DNA of 64,000 nucleotides from JAXDJH01 sp034663635. GTDB lineage: Bacteria > Actinomycetota > CADDZG01 > WHSQ01. The DNA is taken from NCBI GenBank assembly GCA_034663635.1, contig JAXDJH010000022.1, forward strand, positions 1 through 64,000, read 5' to 3'. The position numbers and the translations under genes were made by a program. The notes below the pieces were generated by a model. That model saw only the letters and a list, made by a program, of their open reading frames with translations. It did no database searches and had not been told where the DNA came from. Positions 58,059-64,000 of the stretch are shown here, one piece after another (position 1 is the stretch's first letter; each line of letters opens with the position of its first letter).

Positions 58059-59738
58059 TTAGGTCTGGGTTTTGCGGGCGCAGGCGACCGCTTGTTGCAG
58101 TTCGTCGGGCGTCAGCGCGGTGAGGAACACTTTCTCGCTGATGCGGTCTTTGAAGTTGTCGGCGATCTTGTCGATGTCGGGAGAGTTGTCCTCGATCGTG
58201 TAGTTGCGGAGATAGGCCGCGATGTCCGAAGCCATGATGTCGTTCCGCTTCAACTCGTTGTGGTTGAGCATGATCTGGTAGCCGCGGTTGCTGAGCACGA
58301 GCGGGATGTCGGGCGTCACGTGATCGAAACGCTTCTCGATGTCATCGGTCATCTCCGTCATGACGATCGACCAACCGCCCGTGACCGACGGGTACGGCGT
58401 CATCCCGTGATCTGCCGTCATAGTGAGCACGTAGTTGTTGGGCCCCACCTTCTTGTCTAGATAGTCGATGAAGATCTTCAGTTGCCGGTCCTGCTCCTGG
58501 AGCACGCTTTCTTCCTCCGGCTCGACCATGTTGTAGGAGTGCCCGACGAGGTCTGTGCTCTTGTAGTTGGTGAAGAAGAGATCCGGGACGTCGTCCACGC
58601 CGAAGTCCTCGTTGGCGAAAAGCTGTTTGATCTTCTCCGTCTGGAAGATCGACCAGGCCGGCGTCTCCCGCACCCGCCCGTCGATCGCGAGGATCGGATT
58701 GCCCAGCCACCGCTGGTCCGCCTTGCCGTCCCGCTGGTCCACCTCATCGACCGCGGCCTGCAGGCCCTCGTTGCCCAGGAGATAGGTGGGGAGCGTGTAG
58801 TAGCGGCCAGGCTGGCGGAACTCGACCTGACCGAAGTCGTCCATCACCGCGATGTCGGAGTCGCCCTCCGGCAGGTACGAGCCATGGCCGATCATCCCGA
58901 GGTGCCAGGTGTCGCGAGCAACCATCCCCACTATCGGCGCGTTGTCGTTGGCTGCATCCCACAGGTCCGCGAGTGATTTAGCGCGCAGTCTCTGCGGCGA
59001 GATGCCCTCCCACGCGTCGACCATCTCGCCCTTGACGCGGATCCTGGTGTCTGACAGTCCGTGCGTGTTCGGGAAGACGCCGGTGCCGATGGTCGCGTGG
59101 ATCGATGGAGTGATGGACGGTGAAGATCCGACTTTGGTGTTGGTGAAGTAAGCGCTCTTGGTCATGAGCTCCTTCAGATTGGGCCATGCATCGGGCCACT
59201 GCTCCAGCACGTTGTCGCCGCCGCCGTCCCAGATGAGCGTCACGATCAACTTCGGGACGCGGTCGGTGGATTTCTCGATCGGCAGCGCGGCACCATCGCG
59301 CTGCGGGAACTCGTCGAACTTGAGGATCGAAGCCAGGGTTGGCGCGATGTCGGCCACCGTGGTCGGTTCGTCGTGGGTTCCGGGCTCGATGAAGCCGGGC
59401 CCGTAGAACAGCATCGGCACTTCTTGGGTGTAGTCGAACGGCGTGGAGTGCCTCGTGTTGAACTGATTGGGCAAGCGCTCGACCGCAAGGACATCCCCAG
59501 AGCGACCCGGGACGTAGCCACGCCAGACGTGCTCGAGGACATCAAGAGGCACATCGCAAGCTCGGACGACCTTCACCCTGGTTACGTCCGGGGGCTTGGG
59601 ATCATCCTTCTGCGTCAGCACGTATGCACCCGCTCCGCCTCCGACGAGTAGCACGAGCGCGAGAGCGACGGGCAGCGCGCGGTTGCGCTTGCGCCGGAAG
59701 AGCGCGGGAGTACCCGGGTTCGGTCTGAAAGCAGCCAC
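58059..59738 (-). CDS. Circularly permuted alkaline-phosphatase-superfamily protein 5
   Basis: A 559-residue membrane-anchored enzyme (basic RRKRNR, then span about 21-41). Module A: CDVPLDVLEHVWRGYVPGRS, NTRHSTPFDYTQEVPMLFYG (His97), TVADIAPTLASIL. Module B: LIWDGGGDNVLEQWPDAWP (Asp171), GSSPSITPSIHATIGTG (Thr210), KSTDLVGHSYN (Asp396, His400) and TADHGMTP (Asp443, His444). All ligands are intact. It shares TWHLGMIGHGS with its relatives. It is downstream of the VCBS-repeat gene on the same strand (58-bp gap), and both may be expressed together. Confidence 0.8.
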   Translation of the reverse strand: MAAFRPNPGTPALFRRKRNRALPVALALVLLVGGGAGAYVLTQKDDPKPPDVTRVKVVRACDVPLDVLEHVWRGYVPGRSGDVLAVERLPNQFNTRHSTPFDYTQEVPMLFYGPGFIEPGTHDEPTTVADIAPTLASILKFDEFPQRDGAALPIEKSTDRVPKLIVTLIWDGGGDNVLEQWPDAWPNLKELMTKSAYFTNTKVGSSPSITPSIHATIGTGVFPNTHGLSDTRIRVKGEMVDAWEGISPQRLRAKSLADLWDAANDNAPIVGMVARDTWHLGMIGHGSYLPEGDSDIAVMDDFGQVEFRQPGRYYTLPTYLLGNEGLQAAVDEVDQRDGKADQRWLGNPILAIDGRVRETPAWSIFQTEKIKQLFANEDFGVDDVPDLFFTNYKSTDLVGHSYNMVEPEEESVLQEQDRQLKIFIDYLDKKVGPNNYVLTMTADHGMTPYPSVTGGWSIVMTEMTDDIEKRFDHVTPDIPLVLSNRGYQIMLNHNELKRNDIMASDIAAYLRNYTIEDNSPDIDKIADNFKDRISEKVFLTALTPDELQQAVACARKTQT

Positions 59739-59796
59739 CTTCTAGTTGTAACTGACGTGGGAACTTGTGGGGACGTTCACCTGCATCGCGATCGAT

Positions 59797-61299
59797 TCAG
59801 GCACAGGGGTGCGCCCCCTCGTTCACCATGACTATCGAGCCCGCCGAAAAGTTGACACAATCCCGGGTTCCATCCGCCCAGGTGATCCTCGCGGTGGCAG
59901 CAGTCGCCGGTCCGAGACCCAGATGGACGTAGCCGGGCTCGGATTGACTCCGGAAGTTCGAGCCGTCGGAGGTGTAGGTCCAGAAAGATCGCGAGCCTGC
60001 CTGGACGAAGACGCTTGACCCCATGCCGAAGGGATTCGCCGGCGATCCGGTTAAGTCGAGCGCGGCCCAGTTCCCTCCGTCGGTTCGGTTCTCCAGAAGC
60101 TCGTTAGGTCCGGCCCAGTGGAACAACCCGTTCGTGATGAAGAGGTCCATGCGCCCGTCCCGGTTGTGATCCGCTGCAGCGACCGAGTCGCCGTTGCCAT
60201 CGGTTGGTCCGCGGTAGCTGAAACCCCTCAGGCGATCGAAGCCCGTGTCTCGTTGCAAGACAAGAAAGTCGGCGCGGTTCTGGGCTCCTCGCTTCGGAAA
60301 GTTGCCGGGTGATCCCTGAACGACGAACAGATCGAGATCCGTGTCGTTGTCGACATCGAGCCACACGCTCATCCGCCCCTGTCTGATGTCGCGGTGGTAG
60401 ACGCGGGTGAAACGGCCGCCGACGTTCCGGAAGATCGCGTTCTTCCACTTTCCAACGACGTTCAAGTCGATCCAACCGTCGCCGTCGTAATCGCCCCATG
60501 CGCCCGAGCTCCAGTCCTTACCGGTGATCCCGCGCAACTTGGTCTCTTCGAACTGACCGCGGTGGTTCTCGTACGCGACGGTGCTGCCTAACCGATGCTG
60601 TGTAACCAGCAGGTCGGGGTCGCCGTCACGATCCCAGTCGGCCCACGACGAGCTCAACGTCGTTAGTTGATCGGCAACGCCGGCGCGAGCTTCGATGAAT
60701 CTGGTTCCGCGCCGGCGGAACATCTGGTTCGGATGCTTGCGTCGTTGCTGATTCCCCAGGAATAGATCGAGGTCCCCGTCGCCGTCGTAGTCGATCCAGT
60801 TGGTGGTTCGCCCGCGTGCGAGCGCGTCGACGACACCGAACTTTCCAGCCTGGTTGTCGAATCCTGTCTTCGTCTGGATCAAGAGCTGCTTGGGGCCGGT
60901 GCCGGTTCCGTGGTTCGCCCCGACCTGACAGAAGAGATCCGGCTTGCCGTCCTCGTTCGCCTCGCCCCAGGCGCAGCCGTGGCGGTCGACGGCCTGCTGG
61001 ATGCCCGCGTCTTGCACGACCGAGTAGAGGCCCCCGTCGTTCCGGTAGAGGCGTGGCGTGGCGTGGTGGCGGCCGACGAGGAGGTCCGGATCACCGTCCA
61101 GGTCGTAGTCGGCCCAGGCCGCCCCCCAGGTACGGGTGGACCCTGTGAGGCGGGCTTCGGCCGTGACGTCGGCGAAGCGGTAGCGGAGGCCGCCGCTTCG
61201 GGCGGGGGCCGAGCCGAGGCCGGGCGCGGCTACCAGGGCGACCAGGCCTAGGGCCAGGGCGCGTTTGAGCCTGAGGAGTGTTCTTGGGGCGCTGTTCAC
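59797..61299 (-). CDS. Secreted VCBS/FG-GAP beta-propeller protein with UnbV-like C-terminus
   Basis: A 500-residue exported protein with a signal peptide (about 1-32). Seven calcium-loop repeats are visible, for example DYDLDGDPDLLVG, DYDGDGDLDLFLG, DWDRDGDPDLLVT, DVDNDTDLDLFVV and DHNRDGRMDLFIT, forming an integrin-like propeller. The end, GSSVFVQAGSRSFWTY to YVHLGLGPATAATARITWAD, is the ASPIC/UnbV domain found in CRTAC1-like proteins. It probably binds surface glycans or proteins in a calcium-dependent way. The GTG start is divergent from a glycosyltransferase. Confidence 0.87.
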   Translation of the reverse strand: MNSAPRTLLRLKRALALGLVALVAAPGLGSAPARSGGLRYRFADVTAEARLTGSTRTWGAAWADYDLDGDPDLLVGRHHATPRLYRNDGGLYSVVQDAGIQQAVDRHGCAWGEANEDGKPDLFCQVGANHGTGTGPKQLLIQTKTGFDNQAGKFGVVDALARGRTTNWIDYDGDGDLDLFLGNQQRRKHPNQMFRRRGTRFIEARAGVADQLTTLSSSWADWDRDGDPDLLVTQHRLGSTVAYENHRGQFEETKLRGITGKDWSSGAWGDYDGDGWIDLNVVGKWKNAIFRNVGGRFTRVYHRDIRQGRMSVWLDVDNDTDLDLFVVQGSPGNFPKRGAQNRADFLVLQRDTGFDRLRGFSYRGPTDGNGDSVAAADHNRDGRMDLFITNGLFHWAGPNELLENRTDGGNWAALDLTGSPANPFGMGSSVFVQAGSRSFWTYTSDGSNFRSQSEPGYVHLGLGPATAATARITWADGTRDCVNFSAGSIVMVNEGAHPCA

Positions 61300-61309
61300 A
61301 GCCGCCCCG

Positions 61310-61319
61310 ACGGTACCCT
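61310..61319. promoter_or_regulatory. Overlapping divergent -10 boxes TACCGT / TACCCT
   Basis: Minus strand TACCGT (61315-61310) is followed by 10 nt and the GTG of the propeller gene. Plus strand TACCCT (61314-61319) is followed by 10 nt and the ATG of the glycosyltransferase. The arrangement is nearly symmetrical about the shared TA. Confidence 0.5.
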
Positions 61320-61329
61320 GCTCACCCGT

Positions 61330-62280
61330 ATGGACAATCCAAGCAGAGCTAGCTCAGCCTTCGTCATCGCGACCCGGAACCGGCCGGACGACCTGCTCAA
61401 CACGGTCAAGAGCCTCGTGGAGCAGACGGTCCTGCCGGCCGAGCTGTGCATCGTCGACTCGAGCGACGAGACTCAGACGCGGGCCGAGATCGAAGGGCTG
61501 GCGGCCTCGGCCGGCATCGCTCTGGACTTCCACCATCCGGCCCCCAGGGGCCTCACGATCCAGCGCAACGAGGGGATCGATCGCACCAAAGGCGACCCCG
61601 TCTTCTTCATCGACGACGACGTCTGGCTCGCTCCCGACTGTCACGAACAGATCTTGGCGGAGTACGCGAAGTGGGGGCCGGAGCTCGGCGGCGTTCGGGC
61701 GACTCCGGTGCGACCCGCTCGGCCCAGTCTTGCCACTCGCATCTATCGCCGCCTATTCGGCATCGGTGGATGGTGGCCGGAGGCGAGCGGAAAAGTGCGG
61801 CCCGGTTTCTACGCGGAGGGAGTCTCGGACTCCACCGGCGTCAAGAAGCTCGAGTACTTCAACGGTTGGTTCATGAGCTACCGGCGCGAGGTGTTCGATC
61901 ACGAGCGCTTCGACGAAGCGTTGTCGGGATACGCGTACAAGGAAGACATCGACTTCTCGTATCGCGTGTCGCGCCGCTACACGTTGCTGCAGACTCCGAA
62001 AGCGCGCTGCGACCATCTGAAGAGTCCGAGCGCGCGGCTCAACAATCACAACCTCCAGCGCATGAACCTCGCGAACCAGTTCTATCTCCACCGCAAGCTG
62101 ATGCCCCAGGACGCGCGCCACAAGGCCGCGTTGTGGTGGGCGTGGCTGGGCTTGTTCATCCTGAACATCGGGAAGGCTGCGCAGACGCGCGACCCCGGCC
62201 TCGTTACGGGGATGCTTGCGGGAGCGTGGGAGCAAGCGCGCGGCAAGGGCCTCGTCGACCCAGCGACTGAGAAACGCTAG
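61330..62280 (+). CDS. Family 2 glycosyltransferase
   Basis: A 316-residue GT-A-fold transferase. The nucleotide-sugar pocket starts AFVIATRNRPDDLLNTV, and the metal-binding DxD is in PVFFIDDDVWLAPD. The acceptor side has YFNGWFMSYRREVFD and SGYAYKEDIDFSYRV with the ED motif of the catalytic base. It should add a sugar to a growing surface glycan or glycolipid. The following gene begins at the next base after its stop, so they form an operon with the terminal phosphodiesterase. Confidence 0.9.
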   Translation: MDNPSRASSAFVIATRNRPDDLLNTVKSLVEQTVLPAELCIVDSSDETQTRAEIEGLAASAGIALDFHHPAPRGLTIQRNEGIDRTKGDPVFFIDDDVWLAPDCHEQILAEYAKWGPELGGVRATPVRPARPSLATRIYRRLFGIGGWWPEASGKVRPGFYAEGVSDSTGVKKLEYFNGWFMSYRREVFDHERFDEALSGYAYKEDIDFSYRVSRRYTLLQTPKARCDHLKSPSARLNNHNLQRMNLANQFYLHRKLMPQDARHKAALWWAWLGLFILNIGKAAQTRDPGLVTGMLAGAWEQARGKGLVDPATEKR

Positions 62281-62985
62281 ATGGGTTTCGAGGCGGACGA
62301 GCGCGGCGCCAAGAAGCGCGACTACTGGTTCACGGTCCTTCTGACCGACCCGGTCGCGGTGCCGATCACGAACTTCCTGGCGAAGCGCAAGCTCATGACG
62401 CCGAACCAAGTCACGATCCTGGCCTTGATCTTCGGGCTCTCGACCGGAGCGTTCTTCGCGACGGGGGAGCGCTGGGGGCTGATCGCAGGAGCTATCGCGT
62501 TCTATCTCGCCTTCGTCTTCGACTGCGTCGACGGCAAGTTGGCCAGAGCTACGGGCATCACGAGCGACAAGGGCCAGGCCTTGGATGCGCTTGCCGACGG
62601 CGGACGGCGCGCGAGCGCAAGCCTGGGCCTGCTTATTGCGGCCGCCAACGCGATTGAACCGTGCAGTGACTTACTCGTGCAGCGAAACCTCTGCTTCCCC
62701 GTCAGCCGTGGGAATCTGGTGGTGATCATCTTGTACGTCGTGCTCGCGTACTACTTCCTCGAGATCTCCGGCGCCGATAAAGGCGATCCTCCCGGAGGAG
62801 TGCGTGGCTCGTGGTCCCAAGCACTTGCGAAGCGCCGGCTGCTCCCGAATCCCGGGATGCCCGACGTCCAGGCGATCGTCTTCATCTTCGGCCCCCTCAC
62901 TGGTTTCGTCGTTCCAGCTCTCTGTGTCGGCATCGCGATGGTCGGCGTCGCTATCCTGCTGACCGTGCGAAGGAGATTGCGTTGA
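62281..62985 (+). CDS. CDP-alcohol phosphatidyltransferase family protein
   Basis: A 234-residue membrane enzyme that links an alcohol to a phosphatidyl or similar group with release of CMP. The full signature D-x2-DG-x2-AR-x8-G-x3-D-x3-D is present, from DCVDGKLAR (about residue 81) to ALDALAD. About five or six membrane spans are seen. The alcohol (glycerol phosphate, inositol phosphate or other) cannot be told from sequence. With the surrounding glycosyltransferase and phosphodiesterase it may make a phospholipid or phosphoglycan precursor. Confidence 0.9.
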   Translation: MGFEADERGAKKRDYWFTVLLTDPVAVPITNFLAKRKLMTPNQVTILALIFGLSTGAFFATGERWGLIAGAIAFYLAFVFDCVDGKLARATGITSDKGQALDALADGGRRASASLGLLIAAANAIEPCSDLLVQRNLCFPVSRGNLVVIILYVVLAYYFLEISGADKGDPPGGVRGSWSQALAKRRLLPNPGMPDVQAIVFIFGPLTGFVVPALCVGIAMVGVAILLTVRRRLR

Positions 62986-64000
62986 GCCGCGTGCTGATGC
63001 TTGGGCTCGATGGGGCCACTTACAACGTTCTCGATCCGGCTTTCGAGGCCGGACACATGCCGCGCTACAAGGTCCTGCTCGACCGGAGTGCGTCTGGCAT
63101 CCTCGAATCGACGATCCCTCCGTACACGCCGCCGGGCTGGACGTCGATCTTCACCGGAGTCAATCCGGGCAAGCACGGGATATTCGGGTTCACGCTCGGC
63201 AACGTGCAGCAGCGCAAAGGCCTCGTTCAACTCGACAAGGTGAAGGCTCCCGCGATCTGGAACGCGGCGAACGCCCAAGGCAAACGGATCGGCCTTTTCA
63301 ACATCCCGATGACGTATCCGGCCCCCGTCGTGGACGGCTGGTCCGTGTCGGGCATGTTGACGCCGGAGGGCGGGGGAGAGACTCCCGAGAACTTCACGCA
63401 TCCGAAGGAGCTCCGCGACGACATCATCAAGGCCGCGGGCACCTACGAGATCGACATCGAGGTCAATTACGACGAGGACTGGAAGTCGACCGAGATCATC
63501 GAGCGGCTCTCGCGAAACCTCGCGCTCAAGCGCAAGGCCCTGAAGCACCTCCTGGCCACCGACGGTGATCTGCCGATCCTGTTCGCCGTTCTGGAGGCGC
63601 CCGACCGCCTCATGCACGTGCACTACAAGTACATCGATCCCCGCGAGGAGCACTACAACCGTCCCGAGGCAAAAGCCATCCGCGAGCGCGCTTGGGCCTT
63701 CTTCGACGAGATGGACGAGGTCATCGGCGACCTGCTCGAGTGGGCCGGCGACGACGCCTACGTCATCACGATGTCCGATCACGGCTTCGGCCCCAAGGAC
63801 AAGAGCGTGAACGTCAACGTCGCGCTGCGCGAGTGGGGACTTCTCAACGTCGGCGGCGCGGGCGCGATGACGAAGTCCGCGGGTCTCCGGAAGGTCGCTC
63901 GCCGGGCCAAGCAGGTCCTCCCCAAATCCGTATGGCAGAAGGCCAAGGGCGCGGCCCAATCGTCGATCGACTGGAGCAAGACGAAAGCGTTCTCGGGCCC
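62982..64000 (+). CDS. Type I phosphodiesterase / alkaline-phosphatase-superfamily protein, partial
   Basis: The first 339 residues are in the window; the end is cut off. TTG 62982 overlaps the previous stop (TTGA) and has AAGGAG 7 nt upstream. The order is conventional: SRVLMLGLDGATYNVLD (first Asp) at the very start, STIPPYTPPGWTSIFTG (Thr nucleophile), APDRLMHVHYK (Asp, His) and TMSDHGFGP (Asp, His). There is no signal peptide or N-terminal anchor. It is a useful contrast to the permuted relatives. Its last zinc-ligand His should lie beyond the window. Confidence 0.85.
   Translation, partial: MSRVLMLGLDGATYNVLDPAFEAGHMPRYKVLLDRSASGILESTIPPYTPPGWTSIFTGVNPGKHGIFGFTLGNVQQRKGLVQLDKVKAPAIWNAANAQGKRIGLFNIPMTYPAPVVDGWSVSGMLTPEGGGETPENFTHPKELRDDIIKAAGTYEIDIEVNYDEDWKSTEIIERLSRNLALKRKALKHLLATDGDLPILFAVLEAPDRLMHVHYKYIDPREEHYNRPEAKAIRERAWAFFDEMDEVIGDLLEWAGDDAYVITMSDHGFGPKDKSVNVNVALREWGLLNVGGAGAMTKSAGLRKVARRAKQVLPKSVWQKAKGAAQSSIDWSKTKAFSG

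Noticed and set aside
62751..63959. 402-codon minus-strand frame opposite the last phosphodiesterase
   Set aside because: The plus strand encodes clear superfamily motifs with overlapping start and ribosome site; the minus frame has none.
1..64000. tRNA or rRNA genes, CRISPR arrays, insertion sequences, prophage or integrase genes
   Set aside because: None was seen. Gaps are too short for rRNA, and no repeat-spacer pattern, transposase motif or tRNA-like TTC-arm was found.

Overview
The window is a dense, high-GC stretch of bacterial chromosome. It carries about 57 protein genes on both strands and shows no tRNA, rRNA, CRISPR array or insertion sequence. No stretch over about 200 bp lacks a gene. 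Many neighbouring genes overlap by 1 to 4 bp, and several convergent pairs share stop-codon bases. Gene content points to an actinobacterium (Actinomycetota), probably an uncultured lineage; the class cannot be fixed from sequence alone. Pointers are stand-alone acyl-CoA carboxylase alpha subunits carrying biotin carboxylase plus BCCP, an R2lox-type oxidase, a PPOX/F420-like protein, a Tat-lipoprotein PhoD and many start codons lying 6-10 nt after a TANNNT box, as in leaderless actinobacterial mRNAs.

Left part (1-27 kb), metabolism and housekeeping. A penicillin-acylase-family hydrolase and an orphan response regulator come first. A biotin-dependent block follows: two acyl-CoA carboxylase alpha subunits, one beta subunit, the biotin ligase BirA, an enoyl-CoA hydratase and an HMG-CoA-lyase-like protein. 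This matches the 3-methylcrotonyl-CoA (leucine/isovalerate) degradation layout, but the lyase has Ser where the catalytic Cys is expected. A threonine dehydratase and two acyl-CoA dehydrogenases sit nearby. An R2lox-SCP2 fusion lies across from one dehydrogenase behind a 24-bp palindrome. Next come an ECF sigma / anti-sigma / M15 peptidase operon, RNase D, a NYN-LOTUS RNA-binding protein, a GT2 glycosyltransferase and a secreted SURNod19-like protein.

Right part (27-64 kb), envelope. Two mirror-image three-gene modules stand back to back, each with a DUF318 permease, a TIGR03943 protein and an alkaline-phosphatase-superfamily protein. A surface-glycan block follows: GT-C-like membrane protein, Wzy-like polymerase, Wzx-like flippase, sulfotransferase. 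Further right are a second sulfotransferase with a sulfatase-like protein, a PhoD phosphatase, a secreted repeat protein, a cupredoxin, a WecG/TagA-type transferase, a GT2, a CDP-alcohol phosphatidyltransferase and a conventional type I phosphodiesterase cut off by the window end.

The most striking system is a family of six paralogous membrane-anchored alkaline-phosphatase-superfamily proteins. In five of them the segment carrying the last zinc-ligand His, normally at the C-terminus of PafA-type enzymes, lies at the N-terminus ahead of the first Asp ligand, so they look like natural circular permutants with a complete active site. The sixth keeps the same order but has lost every catalytic residue. 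Their company suggests that this bacterium builds a sulfated or phosphorylated surface glycan and remodels it outside the cell.

Regulatory architecture is also unusual. Five divergent gene pairs share overlapping back-to-back -10 boxes, two with the identical heptamer TATCCTA. Three -10 boxes begin at the upstream gene's stop codon. Four convergent pairs carry terminator-like hairpins inside coding sequence. Two genes appear to start at CTG.
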